This document shows, one piece after another, positions 25,503 through 36,481 of a DNA stretch of 64,000 bases (its first letter is position 1; the number at the start of each line of letters is the position of its first letter). The notes under the pieces were generated by a model that worked only from the letters and a program-made list of their open reading frames with translations, searched no databases and was not told the origin of the DNA. The stretch covers positions 708,501 to 772,500 of the forward strand of contig OY997653.1 of assembly GCA_963921795.1 (NCBI GenBank), written 5' to 3'. This stretch comes from Nannobrachium achirus. Its lineage: Eukaryota > Chordata > Actinopteri > Myctophiformes > Myctophidae. The position numbers and the translations under genes were made by a program.

Positions 25503-26065
25503 TCTGCCATTGCTGCTTCACGGAGACAGTGAAGGGTGAATACCCCTCCATGGACAACACCCTTCCATTCCCTATGACACCCTGGCCAAGACTCTTCTCC
25601 CTCCTGGCTCACAAGCTGTGGAATGACCTCTGACTCTGTACTTGGCACTCTATTTACCTGACTATTGACTGATATTTTTTGTTTTTTGTTCTCCAACAAT
25701 GTACTTGCATTAAAATAAATGTATAAACTAGTCTTGACTTTTTCATGTCTGATTGTTCTGATTTAAATTACATGAAATGTATGTATGAACACAAGAATTG
25801 TGTACCCCCAGAATAGGAGGCAACATGACAGCATTCACACAATGAACAGCATTCACACAATGAATTGCAAATACAGGGTTACAGCAAAGATTATTTCGTC
25901 TCGCTTTTGTTTTAGTGTCTAAAATTATACAATCTATTTCAGATTTGCTAATCAGAACCTGGAAAGATTGACTATAGTCGTCTGTATGCACCAGCCTATA
26001 GTGAGTCAAGCAAAGGGGCTTTTGTATACTATAAGTTTTATACTATAAGAGGTCCAAGTCATCCT
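25503..26065. other. No recognised gene
   Basis: Contains a short duplication (ATTCACACAATGAA, about 25,834-25,865) and no supported feature. Confidence 0.3.
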
Positions 26066-26097
26066 AACCCTAACCCAACCCTAACCCTAACCCTAAG
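26066..26097 (+). repeat. Short interstitial telomeric-like tract
   Basis: CTAACCCTAACCCAACCCTA and onward: about five CCCTAA-type units, one degenerate. Confidence 0.8.
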
Positions 26098-26215
26098 TAC
26101 TAGTAGTCAGTTGGAGTCATTAACTGGACACTCTTTGATCAAGTATAATGCATGACAGTGGATCATCAGTTTCCATCAGTTTAAATATATATATTCATAT
26201 ATTCAAATCAAACTT

Positions 26216-26895
26216 TTGCAAGTCAAATCTCTGCTTCTGGGGTGCCTGGAACAACATCCCCCCTCGTCTCCTAAAATAAGTTTTCTGCTCTGTGGGCCCA
26301 ACCCTTCTGTCCCTCTTAAACACAAGTCTCCTCTCTGGACATGTCCCAGCCGTTTATTTTGGTATCGACCTGTCCTCTCTCAGGCGCCTACAATTAGTAC
26401 AAAATGCTGCTGCCCGCCTTCTTACTAGTACCAACAAATTCAATCATATCACACCAGTTCTGGCCTCACTCCACTGGCTCCCCGTCAAATATAGAATAGA
26501 TTTTAAAATCCTTCTGTTTGCTTTTAAATAAAAAATGGTCTGGCCCCTCCTACATGGCTGATCTTGTAGAGCGCTATAACCCACCCAGAGCTCTGAGGTC
26601 CGCAGGCTAGTCACTGACAATCTCCCCCCACATCAGATCTGCTCAATCTATTGACATTTTTAAGTCACTACTCAAAACGCACCTTTTTTCTCTGGATTTT
26701 AATAACTCCTAAAATTAGTCTCATCTTTCTTTGCTGCCTTTTGAAGTTTCTGATTGTTTTTACATTTTTTCTTGATGTAAATGTTTTTCTGCATATTGTA
26801 TTTTGTATATTTTTAAACTTCTTTTCACCTGTACAGCACTTTGGTCAGCTTAAGGTTGTGTAAAATGTGCTTTATAAATAAAATGTGATTGATTG
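26216..26895 (+). pseudogene. L2-type LINE, degenerate reverse-transcriptase C-terminus and tail
   Basis: Frames at about 26,292-26,531 read LVQNAAARLLTSTNKF and HITPVLASLHWLPVKYRIDF, the conserved region after the RT domain in L2/CR1-type LINEs. Stops and frameshifts follow. The element ends with the usual tail (GTGCTTTATAAATAAAATG) and GATT repeats at about 26,885-26,899. It is a 5'-truncated dead copy, related to the better preserved one at 62,681. Confidence 0.85.
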
Positions 26896-27396
26896 ATTGA
26901 ACATTAATTTGAGATGGGGGTCTGTTGCCAAATGCATGTAATAGTCTAACGCCACACAGATACGTTCCAGGTCTTACTGGGTTTAAACAGCCTAGTTCTA
27001 GTTCTGGTACATTTGAAATTATATTCTGAGTGCAACAGTGCAACACAGGAGACAACAAGGAACACTAGGTGAACATACTTGGAATGAGCAACATCTAAGA
27101 TCTGCAGGTAACACAACGGACTGAGGGTTTATATAGACACAGGGTAACCAGGAACAGGTGAAACTCAAAGACAATCAACACAGGGATTGGCTGGGAGACT
27201 AACAGAACACAGGTGGAAAAAACTAACAATCACAGGGAGATGAGACAAGACAGGTAACAGTAACTAGGCAAAAAACAGGAAACACTAGGACAATACTACA
27301 CAATAAGGTACGACCACAGGAAATCCCCTGAATGTTTAAAGAGAGAAAAGAAAAGAAAAGAGAAGAATAGAAATTTGATGTGACGAGACCTTTGCA
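26896..27396. other. Possible LTR-like fragment, unresolved
   Basis: The wording TTTATATAGACACAGGGTAACCAGGAACAGG followed by CAGGTGGAAAA-type motifs recalls antisense ends of fish LTR retrotransposons. I could not find paired ends or a target duplication. A GA-rich run occupies about 27,342-27,366. Confidence 0.25.
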
Positions 27397-27462
27397 ATTT
27401 AAGCATTTAGCAGACGCTCTTAATCCAGAGCGATTTACAATAAGCAAGGTAATATAATACCA
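27397..27462. repeat. Dispersed repeat, GCATTTAGCAGACGCT family
   Basis: AGCATTTAGCAGACGCTCTT followed by AATCCAGAGCGATTTACAAT is a dispersed fish repeat wording. Other copies in the window are at 44,294-44,345 and inside the Penelope-like element at 48,077-48,290. Confidence 0.6.
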
Positions 27463-27692
27463 GTACATCAACACAGAGAACTTTAATGGACAACTTTGTT
27501 TTTTTTAAAACAAGGGTTCATATTTTAGATAGTCATTAAAGAAAAGAAAAGATGTGTGTTCAAATGTTTTCATTTACTGCTTTAGCCATTTTAGTGATTT
27601 TGATTTCAGTGGGCAGGGGCATGCGTACAAGTGGCTAAATACTGTATGTATTTTTAGACACTAAAGCTGGTGATTTATTTTATTAGTATTTA

Positions 27693-27863
27693 CAGTAAAA
27701 CTACTAGCCCCATAAGTCACATCTGCCCATGAAAGATTGCGTGCATCTTGGGAATGGGCTTATTGTGTCGATTTCTTTATTATTATTTACAGTAACACTA
27801 CTAGCCCCCATAAGTCACATCTGCCCAAGATTGCGGTGCATCTTGGAAATGCGCTTATTGTGT
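27693..27863. repeat. About 95 bp tandem duplication
   Basis: TACAGTAAAACTACTAGCCC through GCTTATTGTGTC (27,693-27,768) is repeated at about 27,788-27,862 with small changes. Confidence 0.75.
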
Positions 27864-28779
27864 CCAGAAATACATAATTAGTCACTTGTAGGCTTGTAGT
27901 GATCAAACAATGCTGTGGAGCTGTGGTCAACATCAGTTTGTGTTCAGAAAGTATAGTATACAAAGTATAGTAATGCCAACACTGAACACTCGTCGGCCCC
28001 AGGGCAATAAAAGGACCGTTTGGTTCAGATTCTCGCAAATTCGCCAAATTTGGCACAGATGTTGTCCATATGATACTTAATCATTTTAAGATGGGTGCCA
28101 AGATGGGCGCCCCATGGTACTGTTTGTGCAATCCAATATGGCTGCCACCCGAAAAAAAAAAACGAAAAGGCCTAGAATCATAAATGATACCACTTTTTAG
28201 GGGTTTTCTGGGTCGTAGAATCTGATTCTGGTGTTATTTCAATGATTTGAGGTCAAGATTACCCATCAAAGTAAGTATATAAAGGTATTATCGGGGTAAA
28301 ATCCAGTATTTCTAGTGCGCCATGCCAGATTCTACCCCCAAAAAGTTTTTTCTCATTATAAGCTATACTTGTATAATGTAGCAATGTTTCACAATTCAAA
28401 ACAATATTGTCAAAACTGTTGATTGTTTATTATAAACAATAAACTAATACAAACAATTTTCAATTAAAACTGATGTGGCAACAAAATTGAAAAATAAAAA
28501 TAAATGTGTCTAGGGACACAGCACAAAATATCCACAAGTCCAACTTCAACTGTAAGTAAACAACTGACAGTAGGGGACAATGTAATCAGAATAGTTTGTT
28601 TTTCCGTAAAACTTGATAAAATCTAAAAGTTAGATCACAATGTCATTCACATTCTTTATTGTGTCTGTCTATCTTCTATGACAAGTCCTTTCAATGGTAT
28701 GCGCAGGCCAGCACAGCAACAGTTGGTTCGGCCAAGTCATTCCCGGCACACCGTGTAGCCTGGGTTCATGAGGTGTTCC

Positions 28780-29192
28780 ATTGACTGGGGTTCCCCACAC
28801 GCACACGCATCGGAGGTTAAGTTTCATTTCTTCATGGAAGCCTTGCACCTTCCTTCACCGACGCTCAGTGTCTTCCAGACAGCCCAAGGTTGGTCATGAC
28901 CGGTGGCGAGGCATTTGTCTGGGGCGGATGGGGTGGTCTCCAGAGCCACTCTCGTGTCCAGGAAACTGCTCCTAGAATGGAGCCGTTTCTGGGCAGAAGA
29001 GTATCTATGGAGTAGGAGTAGATGCTGGGTGAAGATGGCCTGCTTTGTGCGTTCAACTTCTGTGGTGAATGTTCTGTGGAGGTCAGGGGGGAGGATGCCA
29101 GAGAGGCCATGAAGGCAGTGTGTAGGTGTGGCTTTGAGGCGACCACTCACTATGCTGCAGGTCTCATTGAGGATAGGATCTTTCATCCACAT
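28780..29192 (-). pseudogene. Non-LTR retrotransposon C-terminal fragment, left arm
   Basis: The minus-strand frame has LPPDLHRTFTTEVERTKQ, SSAQKRLHSRSSFLDT and WAVWKTL. Together with the right-arm copy this resembles the end of a non-LTR RT protein. It lies just downstream of the Cys-rich frame on the same strand and is disrupted by a frameshift near 28,860. Confidence 0.55.
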
Positions 29193-29215
29193 GAAACACC
29201 TTGCAAGGTGTGGAG

Positions 29216-29758
29216 TTACTGGCTGTCATCTCCGTTATTAAGGCACCCACCTTCGCATTTGCAGAGGATTGTGCATCGTACACCGATACAGTTGCATTTG
29301 CACCTTCCCATGTATCCCTTGAGGCAGCCGCAGTGCACAAGAAGGTCACATGCTGCTGATGCATCACTAAGAGTGGTCCACAGTGGTTGCCATGTGCCAG
29401 TGCCATCTTTGTGCCAGCCCCACTCACTCAAGTCAGGAATTTCCTGCTGGACCGAGGTTGCCTGATTCCAGTAGAACCTTGCCTGCAGTAGTGCTCGCTT
29501 GACATGCTGGAACATTGCAGCTTGGGTAGGTGGGATGGTTTCCAGTGATCTACTTCCAGTGGTGAAGAGGCAATGTCTGGCCTCATTGACACCAGCTGCA
29601 CCACACCCCTTGCTGTACATGAGCATGACGAAACGTTCAATGTTCTGCATATGTACAGACTCAAGACTGAAGAGGTCAGGGGTGTGTGTGAGAGCCACTA
29701 GTGTGTTGGTGAGGTCTGGTATGGAAGATGTGTCACACCCTGTTAAGCTGTCACTGGA
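29216..29758 (-). pseudogene. CXC-like Cys-rich protein, C-terminal part (left arm, longer copy)
   Basis: Open minus-strand frame. In order it shows SLTGCDTSSIPDLTN, NIERFVMLMYSK, VNEARHCLF, IPPTQAAMFQHVKRALLQAR, WGWHKDGTGTWQPLWTTL and a Cys cluster (DLLVHCGCLKGYMGRCKC, then RCTILCKCEGGC). The GCDT motif, VNEAR motif, PPT..A..QH..RA motif and terminal Cys cluster match an uncharacterised, often multicopy family I recall from fish and cnidarian genomes. The Cys spacing resembles tesmin/TSO1 CXC metal-binding motifs. The first 14 or so residues of the open frame are only the mirror of the other arm. The N-terminus is missing, so this is a truncated copy, probably carried by the foldback element. 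Confidence 0.6.
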
Positions 29759-30083
29759 AACCATCCCACCTACCCAAGCTGCACTGTTCCAGCATGTCAA
29801 GCGAGCGCTACTGCAGGCAAGGTTCTACTGGAATCAGGCAACCTCGGTCCAGCAGGAAATTCCTGACTTCAGTGAGTGGGGCTGGCACAAAGATGGCACT
29901 GGCACATGGCAACCACTGTGGACCACTCTTAGTGATGCATCAGCAGCATGTGACCTTCTTGTGCGCTGTGGCTGCCTCAAGGGATGCATGGGAAGGTGCA
30001 AATGTAACCGTATCGGTGTCCGATGCACAAACCTCTGCAAATGCGAAGGTGGGTGCCTTAATAACGGAGATGACAGACAGTAA
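29745..30083 (+). pseudogene. CXC-like Cys-rich protein, C-terminal part (right arm)
   Basis: Mirror copy of the previous feature, starting at SLETIPPTQAALFQHVK and ending with RCGCLKGCMGRCKCNRIG and CTNLCKCEGGCLNNG. It has one more Cys in the cluster (GCMGRC where the left arm has GYMGRC). Differences between arms are mostly single substitutions that keep the frame. It lacks the GCDT and VNEAR parts, which lie only in the spacer of the other strand. Confidence 0.6.
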
Positions 30084-30119
30084 CTCCACACCTTGCAAGT
30101 TGTTTAATGTGGATGAAAG

Positions 30120-30600
30120 ATCCTATCCTCAATGAGACCTGCAGCATAGTGAGTGGTCACCTCAAAGCCACACCTACACACTGCCTTTATGGCCTCTCTG
30201 GCATCCTCCCCCCCTGACCTCCACAGAACAGTCACCACAGAAGTTGAACGCACAAAGCAGGCCATCGTCACCCAGCATCTACTCCATAGATACTCTTCTG
30301 CCCAGAAACGGCTCCATTCTAGGAGCAGTTTCCTGGACACCAGTGTGGCTCTGGAGACCACCCCACCCGCCCCAGACAAATCCCTCGCCACGGGTCATGA
30401 CCAACCTTGGGCTGTCTGGAAGACACTGAACCGACTTGAGTCGGTGAAGGAAGGTGCAAGGCTTCCATGAAGAAATGGAACTTAACCTCCGATGCGTGTG
30501 CGTGTGGGGAACCCCAGACAATGGAACACCTCATGAACTGTGCCCAGGCTACACGGTGTGCCCTAGCCGAACCAACTGCTGCTGCGCTGGCCTGACCATT
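30120..30600 (+). pseudogene. Non-LTR retrotransposon C-terminal fragment, right arm
   Basis: Frames read ERTKQAIVTQHLLHRYS, KRLHSRSSFLDT, then MKKWNLTSDACACGEPQTME and HLMNCAQATRCALAEP before TGA. The Cys-x-Cys-Gly ... Thr-Met-Glu-His ... Cys pattern is the terminal knuckle of many non-LTR reverse transcriptases. An AATAAA follows at about 30,633. Confidence 0.6.
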
Positions 30601-31436
30601 GAAAGGACTTGTCATAGAAGATAGACAGACACAATAAAGAATGTGAATGACATTGTGATCTAACTTTTAGATTTTATCAGGTTTTACGGAAAAACACACT
30701 ATTCTGATTACATTGTCCCCTACTGTCAGTTGTTTACTTACAGTTGAATTTGGACTTGTGAACATTTTGTGCTGTGTGTCCCTAGACATTTTTTTTCTTG
30801 TTCTTTTTTGATTTTGATCAGTTTTAATTGAAAAATGTTTGTATTAGTTTATTGTTTAGAATAAACTATCAACTGTTTTGACAATATTGTTTTGAATTGT
30901 GAAACATTGCTACATTATACAAGTATAGCTTATAATGAGAAAAATATATATATAATATTATATACTAACTTTGATGAGTAAACTTGACCTTGAGGGGTAA
31001 TCTTGACCTCAACTCATTGAAATAACACCAGAATCAGATTCTACAACCCAGAAAACCCCTACAAAGTGGTATCATTTATGATTCTAGACCTTTTCTTTTT
31101 TATTCCGGGTGGCAGCCATATTGGATTGCGCAATATGGCAGTACCATGGGGAGCCCATCTTGGCACCCATCTTAAAATGTAAAAAGTATGTTATGGACAA
31201 CATCTGTGCCAAATTTGGCGAATTTGCGAGAATCTGAACCAAAATATCCCTGGGGCCCCCGACTATCAAATGATCATGACATTTTACTCAACGATCATAC
31301 AAATAACTGCGATTGGATTGTGTTTTTGGCATTGAACACTGAACATATAAATAAATACAAATTACATTTCTGTTTTCCTTTTAGGTGTGGGGCAGTTATG
31401 TCCTGCCCCATGCAGGATCTAACTATTTCCATAGAC

Positions 31437-32002
31437 CAGGGGTTCCCAAACTTTTTTGTCTCAGGGCACCCCATGAATATATTTTTAATCCGAGGCACCC
31501 CTACATTATAATTTTCACTCCCAGCACCTTATATTTATAGCATATCGTCATTGTCGGGTGGAAACCTTGTATGTCCAAAACCGTTTTATTTATCATCTAA
31601 AAATTTACTAAACTAGTGAAAACAGCAGATCTACAAGCACACAACGCCTCGCATTACGAGGCATTGTGTGCTTGTAGATCTGCTGTTTTCACTAGTTTTG
31701 TGCGACGGTCTTGTATGATGAAGCAGGGCAAAATACGTACATATTTGAAACTTAGAGATACAAGGTTTCTGCCTGACAGTGACGATATTTTAGTGATTAT
31801 GTTGCGAGGACAACGTTGAGATAACAGCCATTTTGGTTAGAACTGACTGAAAATAACATTGCACTTCAAGTTTAAAATTATACTAAATAATATTTTTTCA
31901 AGTGTCCAAATAAATTCCAAATATTATCAAATAATCTTGCGGCACCCTGGACTGCCTTCACGGCACCCCAGGGTGCCCCGTCACCCACTTTGAAAACCCC
32001 TG
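31437..32002. mobile_element. hAT-type MITE, 566 bp (CAGGGGTTCCCAAAC family)
   Basis: Starts CAGGGGTTCCCAAACTT and ends CTTTGAAAACCCCTG, flanked by perfect 8 bp duplications CCATAGAC (31,429-31,436 and 32,003-32,010). It contains an almost perfect palindrome at 31,610-31,698. A second copy in inverted orientation lies at 63,655 to the window end region. No transposase frame. Confidence 0.93.
31610..31698. repeat. 89 bp palindrome, AACAGCAGATCTACAAGC type
   Basis: AAACTAGTGAAAACAGCAGA on the left is the exact complement of the right end; arms of about 42 bp with one mismatch around a 5 bp loop. The same palindrome lies at 35,966-36,043 inside a different hAT MITE. Confidence 0.95.
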
Positions 32003-32177
32003 CCATAGACAACGCCCTGGTGACTTTGGTTCCAACTGCCAAGAACCTTGGTATGGTGTTGACACGTTGCAGCGGAGCGGACACTTGATCCATAGGTTTA
32101 CACTCTAAAACATTTGAAGGATCTGAACCTTCCTCACCCAGGAGTCCAGACATCAGTCATATCTTTGCCCACACGGA

Positions 32178-32480
32178 AAGGAAATATATGCACATATATG
32201 ATATTATATGTGACATATATGAAACATATATGTTGCATATATGCCATATTCAGGGTAATATATGTTCATATATGTGGATATATAGGAACATATATGTGTC
32301 ATATATGGCTTATATATATCAACATATATGCCACAGTCATGGTCATATATTTGCATATATGTCATACATAATGTCTCATATACAGCTCATATATGTCTGA
32401 CCTTATGCATATATGTCATATATAATGCCTCATAAATAGCTCATATATGTCTGACTTTTTGCATATATGCCATACATAAT
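32178..32480. repeat. Diverged ATATATG/CATATAT satellite
   Basis: Dense array of ATATATG units in both orientations, entered from the left by CCCACACGGAAA. A similar array at 39,597-39,935 ends in TTCCGTGTGGG, the complement, so the two may be ends of the same element type. Confidence 0.8.
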
Positions 32481-32539
32481 GCCTACATCTCACTTTTATT
32501 TGCAAAATAATTGTTACTGCCAAAACCTCCACTGGCTGT

Positions 32540-33770
32540 CTGTCAGTCAGTCTGTCAGTCAGTCAGTCTGTCCGTCCGTCACGTCACACTTTTCCCCAAC
32601 TCATATCTCCACCACCGTTGCCCCAATACATGCCAAACTTTGCACATATACTCCTTGCCTGCCAATCCACAACCTCCACCCCTCCAGGGACCCCCGGAGC
32701 TCCAGGGACCCCCAGGGACCCCCCAAAAAGTGCAAAAATGACCAAATGCCGTAACTCGGGCTAGGAGCGACCGGGAGAGCCGGGGCCGGTACCCACGCGT
32801 CCGCCTCGGCGGCGCCAAAAGAGCCATCAACATGAATCTGTCCCATATAGCGCCACCATCAGGGCCAACACATTTTTGGACACTGCTCCTACAGATTTTG
32901 CCCTAAAATCACGCACATCGGTACACAGTATGTCTACACTCATCTCATCAACATGGATCTGTCCCATATAGCGCCACCATCAGGCCGATTTTTTCAAACA
33001 CATTTTTGAACACTGCTCCTACAGATTTTGCCCTAAAATCATGCAAATCGGTACACAGTATGTCTACACTCATGTCATCAAAATGGATCTGTCCCATATA
33101 GCGCCACCATCTGGCAGATTTTTTCAAACACATTTTTGGACACTGCTCCTACACATTTTGCCCTAAAATCACGCTGCGACCTGACGGTACGTCGCTTATC
33201 TCCCGATTAGGGAGTCTTACTGGTGTGCATATAAGTTTTATATAACACAATTTATCATAGTACTTATTTTCTACTTAATGCAGGTCACCCCGGTTGCTGG
33301 GGGGCCGAGTTATGGCCTTTTTAGCGTGCTGCAGTGGCAGGGGTCCACCACTAGGTGGCGGTCTACAAATGGCTATTTCTGCGCCGCCGAGGCGGACGCG
33401 TGGATACCGGCCCCGGCTCTCCCGGTCGCTCCTAGGCCGAGTTACGGTATTTTATGTGCACTGCAGTGGAGGGGGTGCTCCACTAGGGGGTGCAATCACT
33501 TTTGGATCTGTTCTGGAGCAGCCGGAGTCGGTGGCCCCCCGGGAATTCCCCATGAGCAGCCCTGTTGGGGTGGTCATTTGGTCATTTTTGCACTTTTTGA
33601 AAGCTGGAACAGGGGGTCCCTGGAGCTCTGGGGGTCCTGGGAGGGGTGGAGGTTGTGATTTTCCAGGCAAGGACTGTGTGTGCAAAGTTTGGCATGGATT
33701 GGGGCAACGGTGGCAGAGATACAAGTTGGGGAAAAGTGTGACGTGACGGACAGCCGGCATTTTCACGTGA
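32540..33770. mobile_element. Foldback element 4 with internal tandem repeats
   Basis: Left arm 32,540-32,820 and right arm about 33,370-33,755 are inverted. Landmarks are CGTCACGTCACACTTTTCCC (32,577) with its complement near 33,740, and CGGGAGAGCCGGGGCCGGTA (32,771) with its complement near 33,405. The centre has three about 115 bp tandem repeats (32,829-33,175) each with TCTGTCCCATATAGCGCCAC. The motif order matches 9,580-9,925 in the tandem unit. Confidence 0.8.
32829..33178. repeat. Three about 115 bp tandem repeats
   Basis: Units share CATATAGCGCCACCATC, then CACTGCTCCTACAGATTTTG and CAGTATGTCTACACTCAT. They start near 32,829, 32,949 and 33,080. Confidence 0.85.
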
Positions 33771-34639
33771 CGGGACCAACTACATCGGACTCAATGTCAA
33801 AAATCAAGTCAGAATAAGTGTATTTTATCTGAAAAAATATATAATTGATGCTGTGTGTTTTTTTCTAATATAAAATTCTTATGTAAAATAACATACGGAT
33901 TTATTAATATAATTATAGGCTATTAATTATATTATTAAAATTATTTATAGTATGTATTATAATTATAATAGTAATAATTATTGTTATTATCATTATCAAT
34001 CAATTTATTATCTATATAATCTTTGCATAAGTGTTCATCACATGAGAAACAATGCATTGTTGCAGCAGTTACAGGGTTAAGTTCCCAAACTTGGTTAGAC
34101 CAGTGACATCACACAGTGCTTTGATGTTCCTTGCAGACTGAAACTGGATTGAACCGGTTTGTTTGAATTGCTTTCAGTGACTCACTGCCACTGCCAGTGA
34201 GTGTGAGTGCAGGCTGAAGGCTCTCTGCCTCTCTCATGGACTATATATCTCCTTTGGGTAGGTGAAATTTTAACAATACCACTGGATAATGTAACTGTTA
34301 CATGTATGTTAAGAATGTTGTCTGTGGTGTTTTTGTCTGTGGTGTTTCCTGAAGGGCCCATGCTAACCAGTAGACAAATACAAAGCTAATGCTAACTGAT
34401 GCTAAAGTTATTACAGTACATCCTAAAGGAACTGAATGTTCCAACTGTGTTGACTAGCTTATACTATGCCCTTTTGATAGAAGTGGCAGTTTTTGTTTTG
34501 TGTTATCATAGGTGCTTTGCTGTGTACTGTAGTATGTGTGGCTAACATTAGTTAGCAACTGTTCCATGTTAGCAGTTCCATGTGTTGTTTGTAGCTAGCT
34601 AGCTAATGTCAATTTGCTAGTTGTTCAATGGTAGCAGAG
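33771..34639. other. No recognised gene
   Basis: Very AT-rich to 34,030, then low-copy sequence with a duplicated GTCTGTGGTGTTT at about 34,319-34,346. No supported coding frame. Confidence 0.3.
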
Positions 34640-34697
34640 AGTGTACAAATGGAACCAAACAACCCCTAACAGGTTAATTTGGTTCCATTTGTACACT
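34640..34697. repeat. Hairpin with 20 bp perfect arms
   Basis: AGTGTACAAATGGAACCAAA at 34,640-34,659 and its exact complement at 34,678-34,697 with an 18 bp loop. Confidence 0.9.
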
Positions 34698-35106
34698 GTT
34701 AGAGTTAAGGGGAGACCTTGACATTTTAATCTGTTGTTGACTGTTAACCACGCAAGCCCCCAAAATAATCACATTTGAACTGCAAGGGGAGCTCCCAAAT
34801 TATTCACATTTTAACTGGGGACCCTCCACCCACCAAGCACTTGGACTGCAGTGAGCTTGTAGATCTGCTATTTTCACATTTGTTGCCTCTTGTTATATCA
34901 GCTGACAATTTGGCCAATGTTTGACCAGTTTTTATTTAGTGTTGTTTATTTTAGATGTTAGATCTTATAGTGGAGCTGATGTTAACACCACTGACACCAG
35001 CCAGACAAAATGACACACATCTGACACTCAAAGGAGGCATGTGCTTGATCCATCATCATGTGTCAGATCATTTCATTTAATTTCTGGAATCAAATTGGTT
35101 TAATTA

Positions 35107-35109
<3 letters not shown>

Positions 35110-35199
<90 letters not shown>
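35110..35199 (+). repeat. (GT)n microsatellite
   Basis: Uninterrupted GT run of about 45 units. It abuts CACTGTAG, which could act as a splice acceptor for the exon-like block after it. Confidence 0.97.
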
Positions 35200-35398
35200 A
35201 CTGTAGGAAGAGTCCTTCAAGGCGTGTTAAGAGGACTACGCAAATCACTGCCTTGTTTCCATACCTGGCCGATCCCTAGGGCACTTTGGGCTATGTAAGT
35301 ACACAATACAAGTCTAACTTCTTTACTCCTCACTCCTGGAATTGCTCGAAAAGACAAGAGTGAGATTTCAACTAAATTTCAACACATTTTCTATATGC

Positions 35399-36330
35399 TG
35401 ACCCTTTCTCCTAACCCCAACAAGTTGATCGCCACAGATGTCACACCTGTTGACCTTGATTTTAGCAATTCTCCAGACAAGGGCATGTGTTAAGTTTTTT
35501 AAGGAGAAAAAAATAAAACATGTTCTTGTTTTTTTAGGAGCATCCAGTAGATGGGAGTGGGTTTCTTGCATGGAGAGTGAAAACACTTCAAAACGAAGCC
35601 TCAGAGGGACAAAAGAAGAGAAGAAACACTCAGCCACTGACAGGTATGTGATTTTGATTATAGTTAGAATTTCACATGTTAAATTATTTTTTAATGTGCA
35701 TAGGCCTATAGTGCATTTTTGCTACTGTGGTGGGCATCGCAAGGGGGTCCAGTAAAAAGACAAGTGGCCCTCTGGTGTAAGGGGTAAAAACTGTCTCAAC
35801 GTTTTTGAGAAACTAAACCCAACATCACATTGTAGCAAATCGCGTGGGTGCCCACTAGGCCACTTGTTCCCAAGCAGTGGGTCGGGATCCATATGTGGGT
35901 CGCAGACACATTTTTTAACGGCCCTTATATTTGTATAAAAAAGTAGTTAGTGAAAATGGCCTAAACTAGTGAAAACAGCAGATCTACAAGCTCACAATGC
36001 GTTGCACCGCATTGTGAGCTTGTAGATCTGCTGTTTTCACTAGCTTGGGTCCTGGGCAAATGTCTAATTTCTCTTGAGCTAATAGTTTGGGAACCACTGC
36101 TCTAAGCCATGGCCCATTGGTCAGAACTAGTCCCAAGTCCCAACATACCTTTCTCCTAACCCCTACAAGTTGATCGCCACAGATATCAGACCTGTTGACC
36201 TTGATTTTAGCAATTCTCCAGACAAGGGCATGTGTTTAGTTTTTTAAGGAGAAAAAATAAAACACGTTCTTGTTTTTTAGGAGCAGTATTACAATCCAGT
36301 AGATGGGAGTGGGTTTCTTCAGCTAACGAC
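35399..36330. repeat. Tandemly duplicated intron-exon segment with a hAT insertion between copies
   Basis: CTTTCTCCTAACCCCAACAA through GATGGGAGTGGGTTTCTT (35,404-35,566) recurs at about 36,149-36,319. Each copy ends in a TTTTTTAGGAGCA acceptor followed by a coding-like stretch. The first copy loses the TATTACAA segment of the exon, so only the second retains the better frame. Confidence 0.8.
35861..36099. mobile_element. hAT-type MITE, 239 bp (CAGTGGTTCCCAAAC family) with palindrome
   Basis: Right end TAGTTTGGGAACCACTG is well preserved; the left end CACTTGTTCCCAAGCAGTGG is mutated. The flanks CACTAGGC and CTCTAAGC match at 6 of 8, a plausible decayed duplication. A 78 bp palindrome (35,966-36,043) of the AGCAGATCTACAAGC type occupies its centre. 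Confidence 0.75.
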
Positions 36331-36481
36331 AGAAACCCAGTGTCTTGAGGGCATCGCACTGATGATGGTCAAAGAGAAGATGAAACAGACCTTCACCTAT
36401 CGCCAAACAATGGTTCATGACCCAGTGAAGTCCTCTGAAATATTCACCACCTTAACAAGATTTCTTGACATTGGAGGAATG
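36283..36481 (+). pseudogene. Exon-like fragment of an uncharacterised fish protein family
   Basis: After a TTTTTTAG acceptor the frame reads EQYYNPVDGSGFLQLTTET, CLEGIALMMVKEKMKQTF and SSEIFTTLTRFLDIGGM, then a GTATG donor at 36,482. From memory this resembles the SAMD3-like uncharacterised proteins expanded in fish; the next block (IQDFSRSP near 36,617) starts like the following exon but meets a stop. Without the rest of the gene this is most likely a decayed copy. Confidence 0.4.

Larger units (their letters stand above)
27990..31265. mobile_element. Foldback element 3: about 1.5 kb inverted arms with gene fragments
   Basis: Left arm about 27,990-29,548 and right arm about 29,751-31,265 are inverted copies around a single-copy spacer of about 200 bp. 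Shared landmarks include the LINE tail CAATAAAGAATGTGAATGAC (near 30,635) and, at the outer ends, the region around CGCAAATTCGCCAAATTTGG. Each arm carries a piece of a Cys-rich gene and a piece of a LINE. The arms are similar enough to have arisen recently or to be held together by gene conversion. No target duplication was found. Confidence 0.85.

Noticed and set aside
29499-29740. N-terminal extension of the Cys-rich frame on the plus strand (MTCWN start)
   Set aside because: It is only the complement of the other arm's coding region; the homologous protein starts near 29,745.
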